Origin: Neptunomonas qingdaonensis
GTDB taxonomy: Bacteria > Pseudomonadota > Gammaproteobacteria > Pseudomonadales > Balneatricaceae
DNA: 64,000 nucleotides
Assembly: GCF_900113275.1 (NCBI RefSeq)
Contig: NZ_FOOU01000006.1
Location: 62,001 to 126,000, forward strand
Reading direction: 5' to 3'
Below the pieces are notes generated by a model. That model was not told where the DNA came from. It did no database searches and was given only the letters and a program-made list of their open reading frames with translations. Positions 18,925 to 28,001 of the stretch are shown piece by piece. Both the position numbers and the translations under genes were made by a program. Position 1 is the first letter of the stretch; every line of letters starts with the position of its first letter.

Positions 18925-20625
18925 TTAAATCGACATGCCACTGTATGAATAATTTTTACCGGGTAATGGCTGATTAACGAGTAGAGTCCGAAATTGTTCC
19001 GCAGAAACGGGCGGGCTGTAAAAATATCCCTGAATTTCATCACAGTGAAGATGTTTTAAGGTATCCAGTTGTTCCCGTGTTTCTACACCCTCTGCTACCA
19101 CCGACATGTCTAAATCATGCGACATCTGGATCATATTTTTTACCAAGCCTACTTTTTCTTTAGATTCAGGTAGGTCTTTAATAAATGATCGGTCAATCTT
19201 AAGAGTATTCACCGGTAATCGATTTAAATAACTCAGCGATGAGTACCCTGTTCCAAAGTCATCAATTGCTAAACGAACACCGAGCGCTTTAATTTCGTTA
19301 AATAACTGCAAACTGCTATCAATATCCTGCATCAAAAAAGTTTCGGTTATTTCCAGTTCAAGTTGATCGGGACAGATTCCCGCAATCTCTATAATATTTT
19401 TAACTTTTGTAGCTAATGTATTACGTTGTAACTGACGGCCAGAGAGGTTAACTGACATCAAAAACGGTGGTAATCCTTCTTTTCTCCAAAACTGGCTTTG
19501 ATGACAAGCCATAGAAAGCACCCACTCCCCTATAGGTTCTATTAATCCGCTAGATTCAGCCAAAGGTATAAATATAGCGGGTGAAATCATTCCAAGAGAG
19601 TCGTGCTTCCAGCGCAACAGACATTCAGCGCCAACGATATATCCTGTCGACATACATACCTTTGGTTGATACACGACTGAGAACTGATTTCGTTCAAGAG
19701 CACGGTACAAGTCACTCTGTAATGTCATTTGCTTTTCGGTTATTTGATTCATAGCGGGCTGATATCGATGGAAGTTGACGCCCCCCAGACGTTTAGAATA
19801 ACTAACCGCTACTTGTGTATTTCTAAGTAACATTTCGGAGGTGTTCCCATCTACATCACTAGTGCCATAGCCCACATTAAAAGCAATATGTAATTCCCGC
19901 CCATCAAGCGTAATTAAATCATCAAACGGCTGTAATAAAGCCTTTATTAATCCTTGATTTTCTTCTTCTGAGGCTGAAAACGGTATAATAAGTGCGAATT
20001 CATCACCACTCATTTGCCCCAGAAAACTGTCCTTGGGCTTACTCAGCATCAACTTTTCAGAAATGAGAGCTAATAACTTATCCGCTACTTCGTATCCAAG
20101 ACTATCGTTATAGCTATTGAAGTTTTTAACATCCAAATATAAAGCCGTTGTCTCAATCCCATTTTCCATCCACTGGTTCAGCTGCCTGATCAGTACGCTG
20201 CGGGATAAAAGTTGATCAACTGCGGAGGGTGTTACTGCCGGTTGTAGCTTGAGAGCAGAGTGTGAAAAGGCCGAACTCAATGCACCTAGCACCTCTTTTT
20301 CATCCCAGGGCTTCGTCAGAAACTTATATACCGCACCACTGTTTAACGCCTTAATGACAGCATCCAGATCCGCATACCCGCTTAATATCAGACCAATAAC
20401 ATGTGGGAATCGTTGCTGTACTTCAGCTAACATCTCCCCTCCAGTCATTCCTGGCATTCTATAATCTGTCAATACGACCTGTATTTCAGGGTTGTCCTCA
20501 AGTACCTGAAGGGCTTCCACACCGCTTTCTGCTGTTAATATCTGATAACCCGAGCGACGTAAAACGCGTTTCAAAGCATTCAAGATAGCCGTCTCATCAT
20601 CAACCAGTAACAGTGTGTGTTGCAT
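18925..20625 (-). CDS. Response regulator with GGDEF and EAL domains (HnoB-like c-di-GMP phosphodiesterase)
   Basis: 566 residues. The receiver domain (about 1-120) has the acidic pair Asp9/Asp10, phospho-site Asp54 (VVLTDYRMPG) and conserved Lys in LTKPW. The GGDEF domain (about 150-300) has SGDEF in place of GGDEF. The EAL domain (about 310-560) has ECLLRW in place of EALLRW but keeps the catalytic Glu and the other ligands (SVNLSGRQ, ELEITET, IDDFGTGYSSL, TLKIDRSF, AEGVE, QGYFY). It should hydrolyse c-di-GMP; cyclase activity is doubtful. By analogy with the Shewanella H-NOX network it would be a phosphorylation target of the H-NOX kinase. It heads the leftward group with the PhnD-like protein and membrane kinase. 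Confidence 0.9.
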   Translation of the reverse strand: MQHTLLLVDDETAILNALKRVLRRSGYQILTAESGVEALQVLEDNPEIQVVLTDYRMPGMTGGEMLAEVQQRFPHVIGLILSGYADLDAVIKALNSGAVYKFLTKPWDEKEVLGALSSAFSHSALKLQPAVTPSAVDQLLSRSVLIRQLNQWMENGIETTALYLDVKNFNSYNDSLGYEVADKLLALISEKLMLSKPKDSFLGQMSGDEFALIIPFSASEEENQGLIKALLQPFDDLITLDGRELHIAFNVGYGTSDVDGNTSEMLLRNTQVAVSYSKRLGGVNFHRYQPAMNQITEKQMTLQSDLYRALERNQFSVVYQPKVCMSTGYIVGAECLLRWKHDSLGMISPAIFIPLAESSGLIEPIGEWVLSMACHQSQFWRKEGLPPFLMSVNLSGRQLQRNTLATKVKNIIEIAGICPDQLELEITETFLMQDIDSSLQLFNEIKALGVRLAIDDFGTGYSSLSYLNRLPVNTLKIDRSFIKDLPESKEKVGLVKNMIQMSHDLDMSVVAEGVETREQLDTLKHLHCDEIQGYFYSPPVSAEQFRTLLVNQPLPGKNYSYSGMSI

Positions 20626-20775
20626 ATTGTCCTCACCCTTAACGAAAAGCTTCCTGGAATTTAGCTGTATATCCTGGATAGCATCTCTTCAATCATTCTT
20701 AATTCAAATTAGTAATCATATTTTGATATAGCTAAATATAGAGCAAGATGGCCAATATGCCATTAAAGACATGCA

Positions 20776-20806
20776 AAAACATCATATTTAATATGTTTTT
20801 TTGACA
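20776..20806 (+). promoter_or_regulatory. Putative operator and -35 element before the HD-GYP-like gene
   Basis: Inverted arms AAAACAT (20776-20782) and ATGTTTT (20793-20799) stand directly before TTGACA (20801-20806), a perfect -35 hexamer. The -10 region 17-18 bases downstream is poor. It is a candidate site for the HTH-REC protein of this cluster; this is inference from position. Confidence 0.35.
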
Positions 20807-20860
20807 TATGTGACTTTTGTGCCATGTTTAAGACACGAATTTGAAACACAGGTACCCGCT

Positions 20861-22219
20861 ATGGAAAACGAAACAACTGAAAATATCGGCTACCCGATCC
20901 CAGAAACCGCTGATAAAAAGTTGAAAATACTCTGTGTCGATGATGAGCCGAGCGTATTGAGTTCCCTAAAGAGGCTGCTACGTAAAGCGGCTTATGAAGT
21001 ATTCACTGCAAATGGAGGGGAGACAGCTTTGGACCTGATGCGAATTCATCGCATTGATATGATAATTTCAGATATGCGCATGCCCGAAATGAGTGGTGCT
21101 GACCTACTCACTCAAGTCGCACAACATTATCCTGAAACGGTGCGCCTTCTTTTAACGGGTTACTCTGACATAGAATCAACTATCGCTGCTGTGAACCACG
21201 GCAAGATCGATCAGTTCATTCAAAAACCCTGGAACAATGATGAAATTTTGCTAACTATTGAACAAGAACTTGAACGCAAACAGTTAGCTGAGGAGAACAA
21301 AGCACTTAGCGCACAGGTAAAAGCACAAAATGACGAACTTATTAATCTCAATATAGAGCTCGAAAGCCGTATACAAAAAAGAACTTTTCAAATTCGTCAA
21401 ACACTCCTAAAGCTGGAAGAAAAAAACAGACTCACCAAAGAAAATAACAAATCAACATTGAAAGTATTTTATAACCTGATCAGTATGAATGATCACTTGG
21501 ACGGCAAGCAAGCGCTCATGGTCAGTCAACTATGTGTATTGATTGGCAAACACTTAGGCTACGATACAGCTCAATTATACCCACTAAAATTGGCAGGGCT
21601 GTTAAACGAGCTAGGGTTACTTTGCATGGATCAGGCTTTACTAAAATGCCCCTACTCAGATCTGTCAGATACACAACAAATTTTATACCAAAGCCATCCT
21701 CAGCAAGCTTATACAGCCATGGCACCCGTAGCACATTTGTCATTAACCGCTTCCATCATTCTCCATCAATACGAACGCATTGATGGAGATGGGCTCCCTC
21801 AACATTTAGAAGGCGAACTTATCCCTGAAGAATCTCGCATTTTAGCCGTGGCCCGCGACTTTATAGCCGCAACACAAGGAAAACTCTTTCAATCCCGACT
21901 AAGCAAACAAGGAGCTCTTGAATATTTGACTCAAAGAGCGGGCAGCACCTATGACGCTGAAATATTAGAACACCTCCCAGAACTGCTTTATGAGCTTGAG
22001 TGCGACATTCTCGAACAGGATGAAATAATAATCTCTAGCTCACAGTTAAAGCCCAACATGGTCCTCTCAAGAGATGTATTGAGCTGTAAAGATATCCTGT
22101 TATTAGCGGATGGACACATTTTAACGACCGACAGCATCAAACGCTTAGTCGGTTTTGAAAAAACAGACAAACAGCCGCTAACGGTATACATCTTTCAGCC
22201 CGCGGTGTCAGAAGCCTGA
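20861..22219 (+). CDS. Response regulator with degenerate HD-GYP domain (HnoD-like)
   Basis: A 452-residue cytoplasmic protein. The receiver domain is intact (CVDDEP, MIISDMRMPEMSG, QKPW). A coiled coil of about 90 residues leads to an HD-GYP-type fold that has lost its catalytic residues: the HD pair is Asn249-Glu250 (LAGLLNELGLL) and GYP is GLP (IDGDGLP, residues 311-313). It should therefore not hydrolyse c-di-GMP. In Shewanella the equivalent HnoD inhibits the EAL protein HnoB, and phosphorylation relieves this. I chose the ATG at 20861 over an in-frame TTG at 20801, because that TTG is the start of a TTGACA promoter-like hexamer. It is the first gene of the rightward H-NOX group. Confidence 0.87.
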   Translation: MENETTENIGYPIPETADKKLKILCVDDEPSVLSSLKRLLRKAAYEVFTANGGETALDLMRIHRIDMIISDMRMPEMSGADLLTQVAQHYPETVRLLLTGYSDIESTIAAVNHGKIDQFIQKPWNNDEILLTIEQELERKQLAEENKALSAQVKAQNDELINLNIELESRIQKRTFQIRQTLLKLEEKNRLTKENNKSTLKVFYNLISMNDHLDGKQALMVSQLCVLIGKHLGYDTAQLYPLKLAGLLNELGLLCMDQALLKCPYSDLSDTQQILYQSHPQQAYTAMAPVAHLSLTASIILHQYERIDGDGLPQHLEGELIPEESRILAVARDFIAATQGKLFQSRLSKQGALEYLTQRAGSTYDAEILEHLPELLYELECDILEQDEIIISSSQLKPNMVLSRDVLSCKDILLLADGHILTTDSIKRLVGFEKTDKQPLTVYIFQPAVSEA

Positions 22220-22299
22220 AGAATGAGACTAGGTGGAGTATAAACTGGCAAAAATGTGATTTTATCCAATACTAAAACATAATAGATAAGGATTTATAT

Positions 22300-22845
22300 A
22301 TGAAAGGCGTTGTGTTTAATATTCTTGAAGAGATGGTAGCTGAACACTTTGGCATGCAAGTATGGAATGACATACTAGATACTGCGGAAACTGAGGGTGT
22401 GTACACCGCTGGACAAAGTTATCCTGATGAACATTTATTCGAATTAGTAGGCATTACCTGCAAAAAATTAAATATGTCATCTGAAATGGTTATAGGATCG
22501 TTTGGTGAATACATGTTCCATGGTTTGCATCAACGCTACCCCAACTTCATTGAGAAGGAGCCTACTCTCAGATCTTTTCTAAAAAGTGTAGAGTCAGTCA
22601 TTCATGTAGAGGTAAGAAAGCTTTATCAAGATCCAAATCTTCCTGATTTTGAATATTTCGATACTGCGGATGGCAACATGATTATGCGTTACCATTCGCC
22701 TCGAAAACTCTGCATCCTTGCTGAAGGGCTCATTCGTGGTGCGTCTAGCCATTATGCTCAAAAGATATCACTTTCACACACGACCTGCATGCACAAAAAT
22801 GATCCATATTGCGACTTAGAGATTACTTTTCATCATGACTGTTAA
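22300..22845 (+). CDS. H-NOX haem nitric-oxide sensor
   Basis: A 181-residue H-NOX protein that binds NO through a b-type haem. The proximal ligand is His102 (VIHVEVRKLYQD), and the propionate-binding YxSxR motif is Tyr131-Ser133-Arg135 (YHSPR). There is Leu where O2-binding members have a distal Tyr, so it should discriminate against oxygen. Cys138, His160, Cys163 and Cys171 reproduce the structural zinc site known in proteobacterial H-NOX proteins, which may add thiol redox sensing. Its last 11 bases overlap the kinase gene, so sensor and kinase are translationally coupled. An AAGGA-type site precedes the ATG. Confidence 0.96.
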   Translation: MKGVVFNILEEMVAEHFGMQVWNDILDTAETEGVYTAGQSYPDEHLFELVGITCKKLNMSSEMVIGSFGEYMFHGLHQRYPNFIEKEPTLRSFLKSVESVIHVEVRKLYQDPNLPDFEYFDTADGNMIMRYHSPRKLCILAEGLIRGASSHYAQKISLSHTTCMHKNDPYCDLEITFHHDC

Positions 22846-23809
22846 CCCTTACAAGATTGCATATCAACGAGAAAAAAAAGCCAGACTGGAAGCAGAGCAA
22901 CTACTGGAAGACAAGGCTCGTTCACTATACATCACTAATCAGGAGCTTATTGATAGCAATAAGGAGCTTAAAAAGCATCAAGCCATTATGCTACGCAATG
23001 AGAAACTCGCCACTATTGGTACGCTGTCAGCAGGAATAGCCCATGAAATTAACAATCCTCTGGCTTTCATCTCCAGTAATCTTGAAATGCTCAATACCTA
23101 TTGGGCGTCCTGTACAGACCTTTTTTCTGAACTACAGAGGTTAATACAATCAGGGGCTTTTTCAGATGATATCATCTTACACTTGAACACCTTAATCGAG
23201 CGTTATGACATGGTCTTCATTCATGAAGACACACCTGAACTCCTCGCTGACACCGTAGATGGCCTCGTTCGGGTCAAGGAAATTGTACAAAATCTACGTA
23301 GCTTTGCACGCTCACAGCCCACTGATTACATAGAAGCAGATATTAACCAGGGCATCCAGAACACACTTAAAATACTGAATAGCCAAATTATTGATGCTCG
23401 AGTAAGTATCAGGTTAGATTTACAGCCAATATCGAGTGTAATGTGTAACTCTGGTGAGATTAATCAGGTTTTATTGAGCTTAATAGTCAATGCAACACAG
23501 GCAATGGAAGAATCCCCAACAAAAAAACTCACTATATCAAGCCGAGGTAACGCTGAGCAGGTAGAAATTATTCTCTCTGATACGGGATGTGGAATTCCTC
23601 AAGATAAGATCGATGATATTTTTTCGCCTTTCTTTACGACAAAAGATGTCGACAAAGGAACAGGGATGGGGCTATCGATTGCCCATAGTATTATCGGAGG
23701 TCATGGTGGTGAGATTGATGTCACAAGCAAGCAAGGGCAAGGCACAACATTTACAATAAAACTACCAACAATGGTTAACAGTCAGCCAAGAGAAGTAAAA
23801 AATACATAA
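22835..23809 (+). CDS. H-NOX-associated histidine kinase (HahK/HnoK type)
   Basis: A 324-residue soluble kinase with no transmembrane segment. It has an N-terminal coiled coil (about 8-55), phosphoacceptor His70 in SAGIAHEINNPLAFI, and an ATPase domain with LIVNATQAMEE, LSDTGCGIP, FFTTKDVDKGTGMGLSIAHS and GGHGGEI. In characterised relatives the NO-free H-NOX leaves the kinase active and NO binding inhibits it. It overlaps the H-NOX gene. Likely targets are the three receiver-domain proteins in this cluster. A GGTCATGG-type sequence lies inside the coding part of the ATPase and is not regulatory. Confidence 0.94.
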   Translation: MTVNPYKIAYQREKKARLEAEQLLEDKARSLYITNQELIDSNKELKKHQAIMLRNEKLATIGTLSAGIAHEINNPLAFISSNLEMLNTYWASCTDLFSELQRLIQSGAFSDDIILHLNTLIERYDMVFIHEDTPELLADTVDGLVRVKEIVQNLRSFARSQPTDYIEADINQGIQNTLKILNSQIIDARVSIRLDLQPISSVMCNSGEINQVLLSLIVNATQAMEESPTKKLTISSRGNAEQVEIILSDTGCGIPQDKIDDIFSPFFTTKDVDKGTGMGLSIAHSIIGGHGGEIDVTSKQGQGTTFTIKLPTMVNSQPREVKNT

Positions 23810-23937
23810 CCTATTCGGCTTCTATAGACGGTTTAAAGTGTTACTGAGATAATAAAGTTTGTCACATTAGTCATGAATGTCTTTTTCAATGAGATATTGT
23901 CAGCCTATTTATGCATACACATTAGGATTGTTAAAAA

Positions 23938-24495
23938 ATGAAAACTCTCACGACAGGAGAGATTGCTAAAATGTGCGATGTCCACCTCAGAACAGTTATT
24001 CGTTGGATTGAACGCGGGGATCTAAAAGGCTTCAAGTTACCTGGTCGGGGTAATAACCGTGTCCGCCCTGAAGACTTTGTTGATTTTCTTAATGAGCATG
24101 GGATGCCAATACCAGAAGAATTCAGAACTGATCATCCCAATCGTATTTTGATTGTCGATGATGAGTCACACATTGCGAAATCTATTCAACGAGTTCTCAA
24201 AGGTGCAGGTTACGAAACAATCATTGCCACAGATGGTTTTTCAGCAGGCGCCAAGCTTAATAGTGAAAAGCCCGCACTGATGACACTTGACCTGAGTATG
24301 CCAGGGATGGACGGTTATGGCGTTTTAGAATTTGTCCGAGCGTCTGACGAATTCAACAAGATTAAAATCTTAATCATTTCAGCATTAGACGAAGACCATT
24401 TACAGGCCGCCATTCAAAAAGGTGCGGATGCTTTTTTACAGAAACCTTTTGCCAACAGCGACCTGCTCAAAGCAGTCGAACAACTTATTGATTAG
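23938..24495 (+). CDS. HTH-REC response regulator (HnoC-like)
   Basis: 185 residues in the unusual order DNA-binding domain first. Residues about 1-55 form an excisionase/MerR-like helix-turn-helix (LTTGEIAKMCDVHLRTVIRWIERGDLKGFKLPGRGNNRV). Residues about 66-185 form a receiver domain with Asp74/Asp75, phospho-site Asp118 (LMTLDLSMPG) and the Lys in LQKPF. This matches HnoC of the Shewanella NO network, a repressor that releases DNA on phosphorylation and regulates the network genes. It lies 128 bases after the kinase and converges on the ABC exporter gene with only nine bases between stops. Confidence 0.9.
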   Translation: MKTLTTGEIAKMCDVHLRTVIRWIERGDLKGFKLPGRGNNRVRPEDFVDFLNEHGMPIPEEFRTDHPNRILIVDDESHIAKSIQRVLKGAGYETIIATDGFSAGAKLNSEKPALMTLDLSMPGMDGYGVLEFVRASDEFNKIKILIISALDEDHLQAAIQKGADAFLQKPFANSDLLKAVEQLID

Positions 24496-24504
24496 ACTGA
24501 GCTA

Positions 24505-26361
24505 TTACAACTGAAGAACCGCTTCATCTTCAGTATCCAGCCCCAGAAAACCGCCGGTCTGATGCGCCCATAATTGCGCATAGATGCCACCTAATGCAAC
24601 CAACTCCTGATGCGTCCCCTGCTCGACTATCTGGCCCTGATCCATGACAATTAAGCGATCCATCGCCGCAATCGTAGACAGCCGGTGAGCAATGGCGATA
24701 ACCGTTTTTCCTTCCATCAGTTTATTTAAACTGTGCTGAATCGCGGCTTCTACTTCTGAATCCAATGCAGAGGTTGCTTCATCCAGAATCAGGATGGGTG
24801 CATTTTTTAATAATACGCGTGCGATGGCTATGCGCTGCCGCTGGCCACCCGATAGTTTCACGCCGCGCTCACCGACCTGGGCATCTAAGCCTACTCGCCC
24901 ACCCGGATCAGTGAGTTTTTTGATAAAGTCGCTGGCTTCTGCTTTTTCTGTTGCCGCCTGCAACTCTGCTTCAGTGGCATCTGGACGACCATATAGAATA
25001 TTATCACGCACAGAGCGGTGTAGCAGCGAGGTATCCTGGGTCACCATGCCGATATGCTGGCGAAGAGATTCCTGCGAAACCTGGCTGATATCCTGACCAT
25101 CTATCAGAATACGGCCTGTTCCGACATCATAAAAACGCATCAGCAAATTGACCAGCGTGGATTTTCCTGCACCGGAGCGTCCGACGATACCAATCTTTTC
25201 ACCGGGTTTAATATCCAGATTCAAGTGATCAATCACACCCGAGGTTTTTCCATAATGGAATCCAACACGCTCAAATATCACTGAACCTTGTGTCACCACG
25301 AGTGCTTTCGCATTGGGTATATCCGGTACTTCCTGAGGACTGGATAAAGTTTTCATACCATCGGTTACTGTACCGATATTTTCAAACAGTGCGCTGATCT
25401 CCCACATAATCCATTGGGCCATACCATTAATACGCAGCGCGAGACTGACAGCTACCGCAATGGCACCGACAGTAATCGCGTTATCTTTCCATAGCCAGAT
25501 TGAAAATGCCGCCACACAAAATGCCAGAAAATAATTGATAAACTGCACACAAAAATTAAGACCGGTGACTAAGCGCATCTGCCGGTAAACAGTGTCCAGA
25601 AAACCACTCATCCCCTCCTCGGCATACGCCGATTCCCGGTCAGTATGAGAGAAGAGTTTAACGGTTTGGATATTGGTATAGCTGTCGACGATACGCCCGG
25701 TCATCATGCTGCGCGCATCGGCTTGCTCGGTAGAGACACGCTTTAGTTTAGGTACAAAGTAAGCTTGAATTCCAATATAACAACCCATCCACAACAGCAT
25801 CGGAATAATCAGGCGAATATCAGCTTGCGCTACCAATACAACAATCGAGATGAAGTACACCAATACAAACATCATGACATCGAGCAGCTTCATGACGGTT
25901 TCACGGATCGCCAACGAGGTTTGCATCACCTTGGTGGCAATACGCCCGGCAAAGTCGTTACTGTAAAAAGAGATACTTTGTTTAAGCAGATAACGATGCG
26001 CCATCCAGCGTATCGCCATTGGATAGTTGCCTAATAATGTCTGGTGAACAATCAGTCCATGCAGCAAGACTAATAAGGGCAGAACAACCAACACCATCAG
26101 GCTCATGGTCAGCAGGCGCCCACCCTCATCCTGAAAGAGCGTTTCGGGGGTTTTGGTCACGAGCCAGTCAACCAATTCACCCATAAAACCAAACAGAGTA
26201 ACTTCAGCGATAGCAATTAAGGCAGTCAGCACAGCCATCATTAACAGATAGATCTCACTGCCTTTGGTGTAGTGGCGGCAAAATTCATACACGCCTTTGG
26301 GCGGTTGCTGCGGTTCCTCCGGTGGGAACGGTGCGACCAATCGCTCAAAAAATGCAAACAT
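24505..26361 (-). CDS. ABC transporter, fused membrane and ATPase domains (exporter type)
   Basis: A 618-residue half-transporter of the MsbA/multidrug exporter class. There are six predicted transmembrane helices in residues about 35-320. The ATPase domain has Walker A GRSGAGKSTLVN, Q-loop VTQDTSLL, signature LSGGQRQRIAIAR, Walker B ILILDEATSALD and IAHRLST. It probably works as a homodimer. The N-terminal PFPPEEPQQPPKGVYEFCRHYTKG segment is typical of a proteobacterial group of unknown substrate. It is a single gene, 56 bases after the NDH-2 gene in the same direction. Confidence 0.9.
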   Translation of the reverse strand: MFAFFERLVAPFPPEEPQQPPKGVYEFCRHYTKGSEIYLLMMAVLTALIAIAEVTLFGFMGELVDWLVTKTPETLFQDEGGRLLTMSLMVLVVLPLLVLLHGLIVHQTLLGNYPMAIRWMAHRYLLKQSISFYSNDFAGRIATKVMQTSLAIRETVMKLLDVMMFVLVYFISIVVLVAQADIRLIIPMLLWMGCYIGIQAYFVPKLKRVSTEQADARSMMTGRIVDSYTNIQTVKLFSHTDRESAYAEEGMSGFLDTVYRQMRLVTGLNFCVQFINYFLAFCVAAFSIWLWKDNAITVGAIAVAVSLALRINGMAQWIMWEISALFENIGTVTDGMKTLSSPQEVPDIPNAKALVVTQGSVIFERVGFHYGKTSGVIDHLNLDIKPGEKIGIVGRSGAGKSTLVNLLMRFYDVGTGRILIDGQDISQVSQESLRQHIGMVTQDTSLLHRSVRDNILYGRPDATEAELQAATEKAEASDFIKKLTDPGGRVGLDAQVGERGVKLSGGQRQRIAIARVLLKNAPILILDEATSALDSEVEAAIQHSLNKLMEGKTVIAIAHRLSTIAAMDRLIVMDQGQIVEQGTHQELVALGGIYAQLWAHQTGGFLGLDTEDEAVLQL

Positions 26362-26417
26362 GGGGTGTCCTTATTATGTTGTCGACTATGAAGTTTTCAA
26401 GGCGACAAATAATACCA

Positions 26418-27713
26418 CTAATGCAGTTTCATTTTCGGTTTTACGCTACTGCCAATTTTCTGCGCCAGCATGACACCGGAGGCTCTTAGCCAGCCGTGAA
26501 TGGCTATCTGGTGCATGCGATACAGCGAAATATAAACAAAGCGTGCGATACGTCCTTCGACAAACATTGTGCCTTTATTCAAATTCCCCATCAGGCTGCC
26601 AACAGTGCTGTATTTACTCAGGTTCACAAGTGAGCCGTGATCTTTGTAAAGGTAAGGCTGAAGCGCTTTACCTTGCATCTGTAAACTGATGTTTTTACGC
26701 ACTATATCAGCCATTTGATGAGCCGACTGCGCTCTGGGGGGAACCCAGCTCCCGTCCGGCTGTTGACATGCACAGCAGTCACCAATCACATAGACGCTAT
26801 CATCTACACTACTCTGCAAGGTCGGTTTAACAAGTATCTGACCTATTCGGTTAGTCTCAAACAGCGGCAACGATTTAACAAAATCGGGCGCTTTAACGCC
26901 GGCTGCCCATACCGTTATATCTGCATTAATGCGCACATCACCAGCCGTTTCAAACCCTTTCGAATCAGCGCCAACAACCCGGGTATTTTTCAGAATTTGC
27001 ACACCGAGTTTTTGCAACTCATGGCGTACCGAACTCGCTATACGCTCAGGCAAAGCAGGCAGCAAACGCGGGCCCGCTTCAATCAACGAGATTTTCAAGC
27101 GCTTGGCCGACATCTGCGGCATGCCGTAAACTTTGAGCAAATCTGCCACATGATAAAGCTCCGCCGCCAGTTCTACGCCAGTAGCCCCGCCACCGACAAT
27201 TGCTAACTGAAGAACGCTTTTATCAGACTGCTGATTAATCCTGAGGAAGTGATTCAGCATTGACCGGTGAAAACGTTCAGCCTGCATATGAGAGTCCAGA
27301 TAATAGCAATTCTCCGCTACCCCCGGTGTGCCAAAATCATTACTCACGCTACCCACTGCCATGACTAATATGTCATATGCAATTTCTCGTTCAGGTAGTA
27401 CCTCTTTGCCTTCTTCATCATTCAGCGCCTCTAGATTGATCACCTTTTTAACCTGATCAATACCCATCATCGTCCCTTGCTGGAACTGATAATGATGCAG
27501 GCTGGAATGGGCGCGATAATTCACACCATCTGTATTAATATCTAAAGACCCCGTCGCAATCTCATGTAATAAAGGCTTCCAGATATGTGAGCGGTTTTTA
27601 TCAACCAGAATAATTTCAGCTTGTTTACGTTTAACTTTACCTAGCTGGTGGCCTAATCGAGTCGCCAGTTCAAGACCGCCCGCTCCGCCTCCCACAATCA
27701 CGATAGTTTGCAT
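26418..27713 (-). CDS. ndh: Type II NADH:quinone oxidoreductase (NDH-2)
   Basis: A 431-residue single-subunit flavoprotein that passes electrons from NADH to quinone at the inner face of the membrane without pumping protons. It has an N-terminal FAD-binding VGGGAGGLELATRLG, a second Rossmann motif AIVGGGATGVELAAEL for NADH, and the FAD motif YVIGDCCACQ. The C-terminal part (SLYRMHQIAIHGW) would dock to the membrane. It could reoxidise NADH made by the fds enzyme. Length is normal for the family. Confidence 0.92.
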   Translation of the reverse strand: MQTIVIVGGGAGGLELATRLGHQLGKVKRKQAEIILVDKNRSHIWKPLLHEIATGSLDINTDGVNYRAHSSLHHYQFQQGTMMGIDQVKKVINLEALNDEEGKEVLPEREIAYDILVMAVGSVSNDFGTPGVAENCYYLDSHMQAERFHRSMLNHFLRINQQSDKSVLQLAIVGGGATGVELAAELYHVADLLKVYGMPQMSAKRLKISLIEAGPRLLPALPERIASSVRHELQKLGVQILKNTRVVGADSKGFETAGDVRINADITVWAAGVKAPDFVKSLPLFETNRIGQILVKPTLQSSVDDSVYVIGDCCACQQPDGSWVPPRAQSAHQMADIVRKNISLQMQGKALQPYLYKDHGSLVNLSKYSTVGSLMGNLNKGTMFVEGRIARFVYISLYRMHQIAIHGWLRASGVMLAQKIGSSVKPKMKLH

Positions 27714-28001
27714 GTTATGTCCTTAAAATAGTGTCAGGCAAATACTCTTAGTAAAATATTTGTCTGATCTATCTCATGAAAATGTTATTGCCCTTATCAG
27801 ACTAGCGCTTAATAACGATGCTTCACCACTGACCATTGCTGCCAAAATTACCATACTTTAGTAGCAATACCAAACATAAGATCAATGCTCAATAAAGTAC
27901 TGGTTAGTACCGACACGAATGAATAATTTACGTTATATTACCAACATATTATGGTTTTATTATTTATATTACTGCGCTTTATTGCTAATAAAAACAATAA
28001 A

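Noticed and set aside
20801-20860. TTG start 20 codons upstream for the HD-GYP-like gene
   Set aside because: The TTG is part of a TTGACA promoter-like hexamer and the ATG at 20861 leaves a normal receiver-domain N-terminus.
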